Assembly (NCBI GenBank): GCA_964561025.1
Contig: CAZLNM010000001.1
Span: 62,001-126,000, forward strand
DNA: 64,000 nucleotides
From: JAAZNF01 sp964561025
GTDB taxonomy: Bacteria > Myxococcota > B64-G9
Direction of reading: 5' to 3'
In this document: in pieces, positions 35,435 through 44,291 of the stretch
Layout: every line of letters starts with the position of its first letter
Numbering within the stretch: the first letter of the stretch is position 1
The notes under the pieces: model-generated
Told to the model about the DNA's origin: nothing
The model's input: the letters and a program-made list of their open reading frames with translations, nothing else
The model's database searches: none
Made by a program: the position numbers and the translations under genes

Positions 35435-35998
35435 TCACTGGTACGGGCTGGCGGCGGGCGGGCGCACCACCGGAGTATCCGGCAGCGGGATCATGGTCGG
35501 ATCCTCTTGAGGGACCACATCCCGATCCACTTCGATCTCGACGTTGGTCTTGCCCACCGCGAACGCCAGCTCGCCGACGCATTGCTCGGCCTCGGTCTTC
35601 AGGATCTTGATCTTCTGGTGCGAGATGACCAGCTTGTGGAACTCGTGGGCGCTGGTGTCGCTCTCGCCCTTGGCAACCGCCTCCTGGAGGGCCACGTCCG
35701 CCTGCTCCGAGATTCGGATGAGACCCTTGATGCTGGTGAGCTTCTCGTTGACGCAGTTGACCTTGATGACGTCCTTCTCGTCACGGGCTTCCTTGAGGAG
35801 TTTCAGCACCGTGCCCAGGATCTGCTTCATCTCGGCGAGGTACTGGGCCGAGCGCTCGAGCTTCTCTGCGTCCGGGAGCGCCGCCGCGCGTTCGAACTCG
35901 GAGGTGATTCCGCCTCTGGCCTCGGGGTTCGGTTGCCCCTCGCCAATCGCTGGCCAGATGAGAGAAAGCACAAGCAAAAACGCCGTCTTTCGCATCAT
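35435..35998 (-). CDS. Secreted helical protein of unknown function
   Basis: 187 residues from the ATG at 35998, which has AGGAGGTG just upstream (a second ATG follows directly). A signal peptide is followed by a long alpha-helical region (about 35-145: YLAEMKQILGTVLKLLKEAR, ISHQKIKILKTEAEQCV) with two conserved-looking cysteines, and a short proline-rich tail with PLPDTPVVRPP. It is the first gene behind a perfect-consensus promoter and precedes the beta-barrel gene by 102 bp. A role in the polysaccharide unit is likely from position only. Confidence 0.7.
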   Translation of the reverse strand: MMRKTAFLLVLSLIWPAIGEGQPNPEARGGITSEFERAAALPDAEKLERSAQYLAEMKQILGTVLKLLKEARDEKDVIKVNCVNEKLTSIKGLIRISEQADVALQEAVAKGESDTSAHEFHKLVISHQKIKILKTEAEQCVGELAFAVGKTNVEIEVDRDVVPQEDPTMIPLPDTPVVRPPAASPYQ

Positions 35999-36061
35999 GT
36001 CACACCTCCTGGCCATCGCAACATACCGGAATAACTACATAAAATCCGACGGCGCGCGTTT

Positions 36062-36089
36062 ATTATAGACCAACACTGTGGCATGTCAA
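36062..36089 (-). promoter_or_regulatory. Perfect-consensus sigma-70 promoter of the polysaccharide export unit
   Basis: Minus strand: TTGACA, 16-bp spacer, TATAAT, i.e. 12 of 12 matches. It is the strongest-looking promoter in the window and drives the gene at 35998 with a leader of about 60 nt. Confidence 0.75.
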
Positions 36090-36108
36090 CGCTTTTCTCG
36101 AAAAGGCG
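36090..36108. repeat. 19-bp imperfect palindrome abutting the -35 box
   Basis: CGCTTTTCTCGAAAAGGCG directly precedes the TTGACA box. There is no T-run on the minus strand after it, so a terminator is unlikely; a regulator-binding site is possible. Confidence 0.4.
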
Positions 36109-36120
36109 CAGTGACGGGGA

Positions 36121-39100
36121 TCACAACGCAGGCCCCACCACGACGTCGAGGCTCTCCGAAGGTTTCGACTCCAATTTTCCGTCACTGGCCACCACCGAAC
36201 ACTGCCAGATGTCTTTTTCCTTGAGCAGCCGCGCCGGCACGGTGTCGGTCTCGGGCGCGAACGGCTGCACCACCCCGTCCTTGGTCCAACGGAACCGGTA
36301 GCTCACCGCATCTCCATCGGGGTCCCGGCCCGGCTCTGTCACGACGCACCGCAGGGTATCGGTTTTCGACGGGGAGGACGGTTGGATCTCGACTTGCGGC
36401 GCCGACGGAGCGGAATTGCCGATCTCCACCGCCAGCGAACCATCCGGGCCGGTATCCTCGCCATCCAGCGCGTGCGCCACGCACACCCATCGCTCAGCGC
36501 GGTTGGTCTCGCTCTCCTTGAGCAGCGGGCCAGACACCGTCCGGGAAGCGGCTCCTCCCTGCCGTTCGAGGATCCAGCGGAACTCGTGCCGCAGGGTGTC
36601 GCCATCGGCGTCCCGGGTGGGAGCTGCCAGGCTGCACCGGAGATCGTCCTGCGACCGCGGAGCAGCGGGCTCGATGGTCAGGCTGGGTGCGGCGGGTGGC
36701 GAGTTGGCCACCTCGACCTCCGCCTCCACCGGCCCGCTGGGAAGCCATCCATCGGAGGCCTCCACCCGCACCTTCACTCGCTGGTGTTTGCGTAGCAATC
36801 CGGCCGGGATCCGCGCCCCGTCCCCCACCGGAAGCGGCTCTCCATCGACCGACCAACGCACGTCCAGGGACACCGGATCGCCATCCGGGTCCGACGGTTG
36901 TGCCTCAAGCTTGAAAGACAGCTCGTCCGCCACCGTCGGGCGCGCCGGTTGAATGGAGACAGGTGAAAGCCGCGGCGGGCTGTTCTGAACAGTGACGGAA
37001 TCTTCGCAGGCGGGGCCTTCGGCCTCACCGTCATGGGGTACGCCGATCACCGTCCAAACCTGGCCTCTCTTCACCAAGTTGCCGGCCACGGCCTCCGCCT
37101 GAGCGCCGGGCTCGACCGCCACGCCATCGCGGAACCAGCGGTAGCGCATGGAAATTTTATCGCCGTCCGCGTCGGCCACCGGCCCTGTCAGGCGAGCCAG
37201 GAGCGGGCTGCCGTGGACCGGAGCGGGCGGCTCGATCTTCACCCCGCACGCGCCGGGAGGAGTGTTTTGAACCTCGAAGCCCACCTCCACTGCCGGCGCC
37301 GACGCGGATCCATCGGAGGCCGTCAGGCGCGCCAGGTAGCGGCCGTGCTTTCGGGTTCGGGCCGCCGGCAGGCGCAGCAGTTCTCGCCCCCGCTGGATCT
37401 CGCGTCCGTCCTCCAGCCAGATCACATCCAGGGTCAGCGCGTCGCCGTCGGGATCGCGCGCCGGCTCGACGATCTGGACCACCAGATCCTCGCCAGTGCC
37501 GGGCCGCGGGTTCAGGGGCTTCAGCCGTGGCGGCTGCGGGGCAGAATTTCCGATCAAGACCTCGGCCGTCGCCGGGGTCCCCTCGCGCTCGCCGTCTCGG
37601 GGCGAAACCTGTACCACCCAGGTCTCTCCCTTGCGGATTTCTCCCCCGGGTAGAACGGACCCGCTGCTCGCCTGGGCTGGACCACCCTTCTTCTGCCAGC
37701 GATAGGCGTAGCCGACCGCATCGCCATCCACGTCCAGCGAAGGCTTCTCGACCAGCACCCGCAGATCGTCCCCCCGGCGCGGGGCCACCGGATGGACGCG
37801 GACCAGGGGAGCGGTGGGCGGCGTGTTCTGCACCTCGGCGCTGGCGTCGATGGACCCGCCGTCCTCCTCTCCGTCGCTGGCGGTGACCTTGACCCGGACG
37901 GTCTGGCGCTTGCGGACGAAACCCGCCGGCAACGTCGATCCGCCCTCGGGGACCATGAGGCGCTCGCCGGCCACATCCCAGGCGAACCGGTACCGGACCG
38001 GGTCTCCGTCGGGGTCCACGGCCTGCCGCTCGAAGACCACCGAGAGCGGCTGGGTCACGGTGGGCCGGGCGGGCTCCAGGCGAACGCGGGGCGCGCCAGG
38101 AGCGGTGTTGGAGATGATCCGGCTGTCCCGGCCCGGCGGGCCGGCGGCCTCGCCGTCGTGCGGGGTCACGACCACCGTGAAACGCTGCCCCTTGCGAAGT
38201 TGCGCCGATGGCACCGTGGGCTTGTCGAACCCCTTGAGCGGAGCGCGATCGCGCAACCAAACGATGCTGTAGCGGATGCGATCGCCATCGGGGTCGGCGG
38301 ATTCTTCTTCGACCTTCATGGTGAGGTCGTCCGCGCGCCGCGCCAATTCGGGCAGGATGCGCACCCGCGGCGGACCCGGCGGCGTGTTGCGGATCTCCAC
38401 CTCGGGGCTCTCAAAGGCGACGGCGTCCTTCTCCGCCTGAAGCGTGAACTTGAAACGATCGTGTTTTCGGGTGGCCGCGGCGGGGACCTCCCGCGCCCCG
38501 TCCAGCTCGGGCAGGCGCTTGCCGTTCTTCCACCACTGGATGACGGTGGCCGGTTCCGGGTCGCCGTCGAGATCGTGAAAGCGGTACTCGAGCCGCAAGG
38601 CGTCTCGGGTGCTCGGCGCCTCGGGGGTGAGGCGCAGCCCGGTGTAGCGCGGCGGGTTCGGCCGGGTCACCGCGCTGCGCCGGGCGTCCCGACCGTCCAT
38701 GGGCCAGACTGGTCCGGGGGCGAGCTTGCCCTTCTTGAGCAACTTGACGGCAAAGACGCTGCCGGAGCGGGAGACGGCCACGGCCTCCACCAGGCCATCG
38801 CCGTTGATGTCGCCGATGAGCGGCGTCACCCAGCAACCCTCGGGGAGCGACAACGGGAACCCCGGATACGCCGAGCCGTCGGCGCGCAGCACCACCAACC
38901 CCTGGCGATCGCTCCCGAGCGCGATCTCCGGTTTGCCGTCCGCGTCCAGATCGCCCAGCACCACGCCGCTGCGGACGCGCTGGCCGACGGCGACCGGAAA
39001 CCCTCTGACCGGTTGGCCACTCCCCTTGAGCGCGTAGAGCTTTCCGTCGCCGGAGGCCGCCAGCACGTCGCTGATGCCGTCCCCGTCCAGGTCGCCGAGC

Positions 39101-39936
39101 GCCACCGTACCGTACACGCGATATCCGGTCGCGAACGGGAACCCGGCGAGCTCGCTGCCATCGGCCCGCAGCGCGTACACCTTGTAGTCACGCGAGCCGA
39201 AGACGATCTCGAAGCGGCCGTCGTCGTCGAGATCCCCCAGCGCCGGCTGCGAGGAGAGCAAAAAGCGCGCCTCGGTGGGAAACCCCGGCGCCTCCTGGTT
39301 GGGTTTGTGCCAGGCGTGGAGCCGTCCCGCCTCGTCGCCGAACAGCAGCACGACCGCTTCCTTGGGCGCGAAGCGGCCGACGGTGACCGGCGTGGCCAGC
39401 GGCGAGGAGAGGCGCGCCGGAAAGCCGGCGGCCTCGGTCCCGCGAGAGGTGCGCGCGTGCAGCTCCCCGTCTTGCGTGCCGAACACGAGCTCGTCCTGGC
39501 CATCGCCGTCCACGTCTCCGAGCACCGGCGCTGCACTGAGCGGCCGCGAAAGTTTCAGCGGGAACTGCGGCAGCGGCTTGCCGGAGCCGTCCACGGCCCA
39601 CAGGGCGCCGTCCTCGGTCCCGAAGAAGATCACCTCGCGGTTCCCCACGCCGAACGGCCCGGCGCAGAGGGGCGTCACCACGCCGGCGCCACGGGCCAGC
39701 ACCAGCGGGAAGCCGGGGAGCGAGGTGCCGTCCGGGCGCAGCGCCGCGATGCGATAGCTGGCCGCGGCCACGATCTCGGGCCGGCCGTCGCCGTCGAGAT
39801 CCGCGAGCACGGGCGGGGCGATCTCCGCGGCGCTCTCCAACCGGACGGGGAAGTTGCGCAGCCCTGTCGCTGCCTGCGCCGTGGCGGCGCCGATCGAGAG
39901 CGCCAGAACCATCCCGATGCCGAGCATTCTTGCCAT
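36121..39936 (-). CDS. Giant secreted FG-GAP/propeller protein with nine Ig/PKD-like repeats
   Basis: 1271 residues from the ATG at 39936, with a signal peptide (MARMLGIGMVLALSIGAATA). Residues 25-430 form an integrin-alpha-like FG-GAP beta-propeller: each blade carries a calcium-binding 'DLDGDGRPEI' type loop (seven or more copies). Residues 435-1260 hold nine repeats of about 90 residues that share the pattern 'PP.AP.V.I.P..P', 'D.DGD...Y.F.W..DG', 'P....RKG..W.V.V.P.DG' and read like Ig/PKD folds. There is no sorting signal or anchor. It is the last gene of the minus-strand run that holds the Glt-like genes. A surface or extracellular adhesive role is plausible but not shown. Confidence 0.88.
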   Translation of the reverse strand: MARMLGIGMVLALSIGAATAQAATGLRNFPVRLESAAEIAPPVLADLDGDGRPEIVAAASYRIAALRPDGTSLPGFPLVLARGAGVVTPLCAGPFGVGNREVIFFGTEDGALWAVDGSGKPLPQFPLKLSRPLSAAPVLGDVDGDGQDELVFGTQDGELHARTSRGTEAAGFPARLSSPLATPVTVGRFAPKEAVVLLFGDEAGRLHAWHKPNQEAPGFPTEARFLLSSQPALGDLDDDGRFEIVFGSRDYKVYALRADGSELAGFPFATGYRVYGTVALGDLDGDGISDVLAASGDGKLYALKGSGQPVRGFPVAVGQRVRSGVVLGDLDADGKPEIALGSDRQGLVVLRADGSAYPGFPLSLPEGCWVTPLIGDINGDGLVEAVAVSRSGSVFAVKLLKKGKLAPGPVWPMDGRDARRSAVTRPNPPRYTGLRLTPEAPSTRDALRLEYRFHDLDGDPEPATVIQWWKNGKRLPELDGAREVPAAATRKHDRFKFTLQAEKDAVAFESPEVEIRNTPPGPPRVRILPELARRADDLTMKVEEESADPDGDRIRYSIVWLRDRAPLKGFDKPTVPSAQLRKGQRFTVVVTPHDGEAAGPPGRDSRIISNTAPGAPRVRLEPARPTVTQPLSVVFERQAVDPDGDPVRYRFAWDVAGERLMVPEGGSTLPAGFVRKRQTVRVKVTASDGEEDGGSIDASAEVQNTPPTAPLVRVHPVAPRRGDDLRVLVEKPSLDVDGDAVGYAYRWQKKGGPAQASSGSVLPGGEIRKGETWVVQVSPRDGEREGTPATAEVLIGNSAPQPPRLKPLNPRPGTGEDLVVQIVEPARDPDGDALTLDVIWLEDGREIQRGRELLRLPAARTRKHGRYLARLTASDGSASAPAVEVGFEVQNTPPGACGVKIEPPAPVHGSPLLARLTGPVADADGDKISMRYRWFRDGVAVEPGAQAEAVAGNLVKRGQVWTVIGVPHDGEAEGPACEDSVTVQNSPPRLSPVSIQPARPTVADELSFKLEAQPSDPDGDPVSLDVRWSVDGEPLPVGDGARIPAGLLRKHQRVKVRVEASDGWLPSGPVEAEVEVANSPPAAPSLTIEPAAPRSQDDLRCSLAAPTRDADGDTLRHEFRWILERQGGAASRTVSGPLLKESETNRAERWVCVAHALDGEDTGPDGSLAVEIGNSAPSAPQVEIQPSSPSKTDTLRCVVTEPGRDPDGDAVSYRFRWTKDGVVQPFAPETDTVPARLLKEKDIWQCSVVASDGKLESKPSESLDVVVGPAL

Positions 39937-40006
39937 CGTCCAAACCCCCGTGCCCCCGGGGCCAAGAGCCGTAATTCTCATCGGATCGACCGGGCGCGGC
40001 CTGAGG

Positions 40007-40453
40007 CTACATCTTGTTGGCCAGCTTCTCGTTGGTCTCCCGCAGCCGGCCGCTCAGCACGCGGGCGATGTTGATCACCAGCAGGGTAAAGCCGTTCCGG
40101 TACACCCGGTGGAAGCTGTGCAGGTTCTCGGTGGTGAGGCACAGCATCACCGTGTCCTCGACCGCCCGGATGGTCGCCGAGCGGTACTCCTTGTCGATGA
40201 GCGACATCTCGCCGAAGAAATCCGGCGCCTTCAAGGTGGCGATGACGTGGGCGGAGCCGTCGGCGCGCTTGCGAACCACCTCCACCGACCCGCTGACGAT
40301 CAGGTACAGGCTGTCCCCCACCTCCCCCTGCTCGAAGACCACGCCGCCGGCCGGGAAGCTCTTCTGCTGGGTGAGCTCGGCCAGCATCTCGATCTCCTCG
40401 GGGAGCAAGCCTTCGAACAACCGGGACTTCTGCAGGACCTCGGCCTTGTTCAT
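40007..40453 (-). CDS. Single-domain cyclic-nucleotide-binding protein
   Basis: 148 residues from the ATG at 40453 (GAGGTGGG upstream), replacing any longer upstream frame that would run into the coiled-coil gene. It is one CRP-type CNB domain: FPAGGVVFEQGEVGDSLYL start, then the phosphate-binding cassette FFGEMSLIDKEYRSATI with the conserved Arg. There is no output domain. It lies between the coiled-coil and giant propeller genes of the Glt-like run, so a cyclic nucleotide may tune the machine. The ligand is unknown. Confidence 0.88.
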   Translation of the reverse strand: MNKAEVLQKSRLFEGLLPEEIEMLAELTQQKSFPAGGVVFEQGEVGDSLYLIVSGSVEVVRKRADGSAHVIATLKAPDFFGEMSLIDKEYRSATIRAVEDTVMLCLTTENLHSFHRVYRNGFTLLVINIARVLSGRLRETNEKLANKM

Positions 40454-40533
40454 ACCACCCACCTCGTAAAAAGCGCGCCCGTCAAGGTAGCAGAGGCTCC
40501 ACCCGGAAGCAAGCCGCGCAAGCCAGGGGCATC

Positions 40534-41541
40534 CTAGCGCTTTCGCCCAAGCGTAAAGAAGTCGTCCAGTCGCTGGTCCGCTTCCTCGGACAGGCCGGCA
40601 CCCTGGACCAGCGGTTCGATGAACTGGACCCCCCGCTGCCGCCCGACCTGGTAGATGGTGCGGGCGCGCAGCTCGATGTTGTACCCGGTGGCGTGATCGG
40701 AGATGGGCACGCAGAAGGCGCGCTGGTTGTCGTCCCGGCGCGGCCAGTACAAGAACTCCTCCCCGACCAGACACCCCATGATCTGGCGGGCTTGCCGGCG
40801 CAGCTCCTCCAGAGCGTGGGCGATCTCCTCGCGCCGCTTGGCGTTCTCCTCCAGCTCGCGGCGCAGGGCCTCGACGCGGGCCTTGTTCTCCTCGGCCTCG
40901 CGGAAGAGCTGCTCGGCGCGCTGGCGCGAGCGCCGGCTGCGCAGCCGCTTCTCCGCCACGGCCAGCGACAGGTCCAACGAGCGGGACCACATCTGCTCCA
41001 CTTCCTCCCACAGGCGCAGCTTGCGGCTGTTCTCGCGTTCGTAGCTGGCTGCCGACTCGCGCCGCTCATGCTCGGCCCGCTGCACCTCGGCCTGCTTGCG
41101 CCGCAGCGCCCGGGTGAGCTCCTCACGGCGGGCCGGATCGTTCGCGCCGGCCAGCGAAACCTCGAGGGTCTTCACCTCGGCCTGCAGCGTGAGCAAGGAG
41201 TGCTCACAGGCGCCCATGCGCGAGAACAGGTCGGAGGCCATGATGCGCTGGGCCTCGAACTGGGCCACCGCCTCGTAGGAGCGGTTCTCGATCTCCGCCG
41301 CCTCGCGCTCGATGCGCGCGGCGGTATCCTCGTACTCGCCGGCCTGGTACAGCGCGTCGGCGGCGTTCTTCTGCGTCTGCTCGGCACGAAATTCCGTCAG
41401 GCGCACCTGCTGCTCCAGCTCCTCGCAGCGGGCCTTCATGGCCTCGAGGCGCGAAAGCCCCTTGGACATGGCGTCCCACCACTGGACGACCTCGCTGCGA
41501 GCCAAGATCGCCTGCACGTCCCGCAGCCACATGGCTCTCAT
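40534..41541 (-). CDS. Long coiled-coil protein of the glt-like cluster
   Basis: 335 residues. Residues 25-245 are almost unbroken charged heptads (LEAMKARCEELEQQVRLTEF, RIEREAAEIENRSYEAVAQF), predicted to form a long coiled coil. The final 80 residues are globular, with IMGCLVGEEFLYWPRRDDNQ and a tail SEEADQRLDDFFTLGRKR. There is no signal peptide or membrane segment, so it is cytoplasmic. It sits between the GltG-like gene (49 bp) and the CNB gene (80 bp). No family was recognised; the position suggests a cytoplasmic partner of the motor complex. Confidence 0.75.
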   Translation of the reverse strand: MRAMWLRDVQAILARSEVVQWWDAMSKGLSRLEAMKARCEELEQQVRLTEFRAEQTQKNAADALYQAGEYEDTAARIEREAAEIENRSYEAVAQFEAQRIMASDLFSRMGACEHSLLTLQAEVKTLEVSLAGANDPARREELTRALRRKQAEVQRAEHERRESAASYERENSRKLRLWEEVEQMWSRSLDLSLAVAEKRLRSRRSRQRAEQLFREAEENKARVEALRRELEENAKRREEIAHALEELRRQARQIMGCLVGEEFLYWPRRDDNQRAFCVPISDHATGYNIELRARTIYQVGRQRGVQFIEPLVQGAGLSEEADQRLDDFFTLGRKR

Positions 41542-41590
41542 CGGATGTTCCTCGAACGCTTCGGCAATTCAGACCCTCCCGCCGTGCGGC

Positions 41591-42967
41591 TCACGAGCCG
41601 GGCACCAGGATGATGGGATAGGTCACGGTGGTCTCGGATCCCTCCGCCGGTGGGAAACGGATCACGCGCACGCTCTGGGCGATGCAGGCGGCCAGATCGG
41701 AGTCGCCGGTGGTGTTCTCCACCACCTCGGCCTCGATCACCGAGCCGCCCGCGGCGATCACGAAACGCACCACCACCTTGCCCTTGAGCTCCGGGTTGCG
41801 CTTGAGCCGCTTTTCGTAGCAGGCCTTCACCCCGCCCATGCGCCGCCGCAGGGTGTCCATGATGTCCTTCTGGTTGCGCGAATCGGAGTCGAACTCCTGC
41901 AGGCTGGTGGCGGTGACCTTGGCCACCACCTGGGCCTCGACCTTGCGCTTGCCGCTGCCGTCGCCGACGCCCTTCTCCACGCCGCGGGTGCCCAGGTCCT
42001 CGATGGAGGCCGCGCTCCCGGCGCCGTCGCCGCCACGGGTGCCGCGCTGGCCGGCGGCCGTGGCCACGTCCAACCCACCGATGCCCTCGAAGGTGCCCTC
42101 GCCGCTGCCACCGATCGAGCCCTCGTTGAACACGTCGGCCACCGCCCCGCTGGCCATGCCTCCGGGGCCTTTGGCCCCCAAGAGCTTCAGCAGGCCGCGC
42201 CCGGCGACCTTCTTTTCGACCTTCTCGCGGTGGATGGCGGCCCGGGCGGCGCGCGCCTCCTCGCTGTCGCCCGCAGGGCCTTCCTCCGGCTGGGTGTCGA
42301 CCTTCTTCTTGTCGTCCTTCTTGGGCTGGGGCTTCTCGTCCTCGGCCGGGCCGGCCCCGTCATCCGACTTGGTGTCCGACGGCTTGTCGGGCATGACCAA
42401 CTTGGCGAAACGGTCCGGGATGTCCTCGATGCCCATCTCTTTGGGCAACGGGGTGTTGTTGGCCCACACCACCACCACGATCATGGCCAGCAGGCAGGAA
42501 CCGAAGGTCGAGGAGTACGGCCAGTCCATGTTGTGCAGCCAGTACCCGCGAGCCACCGAGGGGAGCTGCGGCCGCACCGGTTCCGGCTGCGGAGTCACGA
42601 ACTGGAACAGGATGATGCACTCCCCCACCGACACCCGCCCGCGCGAGCTCTCGTTCAGCTTGAAGCTGTAGCCTGAGCTCGTGCGCCGCACCAGGTTCTG
42701 CGCCTTGAGCGACTGGAGGTCGGCCGCCTGCTCGCCCACCGACACCCGGCCATCCATGCCGTCGGTGAAGGAGAGGTGATACTCGCCGGACTGAAGCTCG
42801 AACAGGGCGATGCTCTTGGGGGCGGAGGCGCTGGGCAGCACGATGGTATTGCGGGTGCCGCTGCCGACGGTGACGGTGGTCCGCTCGCGGATGAGCTTCT
42901 CCTCGATGATCTTGCCGCCCTGGATGACGCCGATGCGCAGGATCGGACTCTTGTCTGACTTCACCAT
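41591..42967 (-). CDS. gltG: GltG/PglI-like FHA and TonB-like envelope protein
   Basis: 458 residues. The N-terminal 120 residues form an FHA-like domain (VTVGSGTRNTIVLPS) that lacks the usual phosphothreonine-binding His, so it may be degenerate. One membrane helix lies near 150-172 (GSCLLAMIVVVVWAN). A charged and Gly-rich periplasmic linker follows, then an AgmX/PglI-type TonB-like C-terminus (about 365-458: MGGVKACYEKRLKRNPELKG, VVRFVIAAGG). This build is that of Myxococcus GltG (PglI). The C-terminal domain is shared with the GltJ-like protein at 4-6 kb, so the two probably act in pairs with the motor. GGAGG precedes the ATG. Confidence 0.8.
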   Translation of the reverse strand: MVKSDKSPILRIGVIQGGKIIEEKLIRERTTVTVGSGTRNTIVLPSASAPKSIALFELQSGEYHLSFTDGMDGRVSVGEQAADLQSLKAQNLVRRTSSGYSFKLNESSRGRVSVGECIILFQFVTPQPEPVRPQLPSVARGYWLHNMDWPYSSTFGSCLLAMIVVVVWANNTPLPKEMGIEDIPDRFAKLVMPDKPSDTKSDDGAGPAEDEKPQPKKDDKKKVDTQPEEGPAGDSEEARAARAAIHREKVEKKVAGRGLLKLLGAKGPGGMASGAVADVFNEGSIGGSGEGTFEGIGGLDVATAAGQRGTRGGDGAGSAASIEDLGTRGVEKGVGDGSGKRKVEAQVVAKVTATSLQEFDSDSRNQKDIMDTLRRRMGGVKACYEKRLKRNPELKGKVVVRFVIAAGGSVIEAEVVENTTGDSDLAACIAQSVRVIRFPPAEGSETTVTYPIILVPGS

Positions 42968-42992
42968 GATCCGCCTCCCGGCTCAACCCGCG

Positions 42993-43613
42993 TCAGGTGC
43001 CCTGCTTGATCACCGCGAACTTGTACGAGCCGAACTCCGCCTGCCCCGCGGTGTACAGCACCTCGGTCAGCAGTCGAAAGGGGATGCGCCGGTCGGCGAT
43101 CACCGTGAGCAGCCCCTTGAACTGCTGGCTCTTGTTGTAGTCGGCGAACATCTTCTGCTTGGCGTTCTCGGACTTGAGCGCCTCGTACAGCGGCAGGATG
43201 TACATGGAGGACGGGTTGTTGTCCTTCTTGAACTCGGGCGCCACCCGGCCGTCCTTCACGGCGGCCACCTTCTTGTCGTTGACCAGGATGACCCGAGAGG
43301 AGATGGCCACCTGGACCGCCTCCTGGGGCGAGAGCTGGGTGGTCGACTGGGGCAACAGGGTGTCGGGCGAGGGGGTGATCTGCACCGGGTCCGAGGCGTA
43401 GCTCTTGAGCAGGTACACCAGCACGATGGTCATCATGTCCATCATGGCCACGATGTTCAGCTCCACCGGCTCCACGTGCCGCCGGTGCTTTCGCTCCTCC
43501 GCCTTGAACGCCTTGCGCTGCCGGAAGCGCTCCAACTCCTCCGGCGAGAGGGTGATCGGCGGCGGCTCGGGAGCCTGCGGGGGAGCGCCGGGAGGAAGGT
43601 TGCCATCGACCAT
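42993..43613 (-). CDS. ExbD/TolR-family motor protein (AglS-like)
   Basis: 206 residues. After a proline-rich 45-residue cytoplasmic start comes the single membrane helix with the conserved aspartate, D59 (NIVAMMDMMTIVLVYLL), and a periplasmic domain with the ExbD-type end (FKGLLTVIADRRIPFRLLTEVLY). In TolQR/ExbBD/AglRQS motors this Asp conducts protons. It lies 22 bp downstream of the second ExbD-like gene and 25 bp before the GltG-like gene. Together with the TolQ-like gene the order R, ExbD, ExbD matches Myxococcus aglRQS. Confidence 0.88.
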   Translation of the reverse strand: MVDGNLPPGAPPQAPEPPPITLSPEELERFRQRKAFKAEERKHRRHVEPVELNIVAMMDMMTIVLVYLLKSYASDPVQITPSPDTLLPQSTTQLSPQEAVQVAISSRVILVNDKKVAAVKDGRVAPEFKKDNNPSSMYILPLYEALKSENAKQKMFADYNKSQQFKGLLTVIADRRIPFRLLTEVLYTAGQAEFGSYKFAVIKQGT

Positions 43614-43635
43614 GTCTCGCCTCCGCTCGACCGCC

Positions 43636-44226
43636 CTAGGCGATCTCCGGGCTCAGGATCACGTCGTAGAACAGCGGGCGCTCGCCGTCCTCTCGGCTCG
43701 CGTCCATGACCTTGACCAGCACCTCGTACGGCACGTCCGGCTGCGCGTAGATGATGATCTTGGTCTCGTTGGGAAAGACGTTCTTCACCTTGATAAGTTC
43801 TCGGGTGAGCCGGGGATAGTCGTAACAGCTGGGAGGGGGTGGCACCTTTCGCGACAGCGCCTCCTGGCACACCTTGTCGTTTTGCAGCAGCGGGATGGTG
43901 GGCCCCTGGGAGGCGTCGGCGCTGGGCTGGCCTTCGCCGCCGATCACCCCTCCTACCCCGGCCACGAAGATCCCCTGGTAGGTGATGCCCACCGTCAGGT
44001 TGAGCTGCTTCTCTTTCTCCTGGTTCGGATCATCCTGCGTGGCCCCGCCGCCCGAGTCCTCGGCGTAGCGGGGGGCGTTCACGTTGATGGCGCCGATCTG
44101 AAGAAGCCCCGTGGAGGTGAACAGCATGAACATGATGATGTTGATCACGATGTCCAGGTAGGGCACCAGGTTGAGGTCCACCGCCCTCTGAGCCGACTTG
44201 GAGCGCAGCGAAGGTTTTCTGGCCAT
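43636..44226 (-). CDS. ExbD/TolR-family motor protein (AglQ-like)
   Basis: 196 residues. The Asp of the membrane helix is D25 (VPYLDIVINIIMFMLF), directly comparable to Asp28 of Myxococcus AglQ, which is essential for gliding. The periplasmic part has an acidic GGATQDDPNQE loop, an ISYQGIFVAG-type strand and ends KVMDASREDGERPLFYDV. AGGTGA precedes the ATG. The proton-conducting Asp and the gene order after a TolQ-like gene support a motor stator role. Confidence 0.88.
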   Translation of the reverse strand: MARKPSLRSKSAQRAVDLNLVPYLDIVINIIMFMLFTSTGLLQIGAINVNAPRYAEDSGGGATQDDPNQEKEKQLNLTVGITYQGIFVAGVGGVIGGEGQPSADASQGPTIPLLQNDKVCQEALSRKVPPPPSCYDYPRLTRELIKVKNVFPNETKIIIYAQPDVPYEVLVKVMDASREDGERPLFYDVILSPEIA

Positions 44227-44291
44227 GGTTCACCTGCCCCTGGGGCACCCGGGTCTGGACACCGGGTGCCGCCAGCGGGTTCCCGCCGACA

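Noticed and set aside
32642..36034. Plus-strand open frame of over 1100 codons across the SIS and polysaccharide genes
   Set aside because: It runs antisense to three well-supported genes and two promoters, with no motif.
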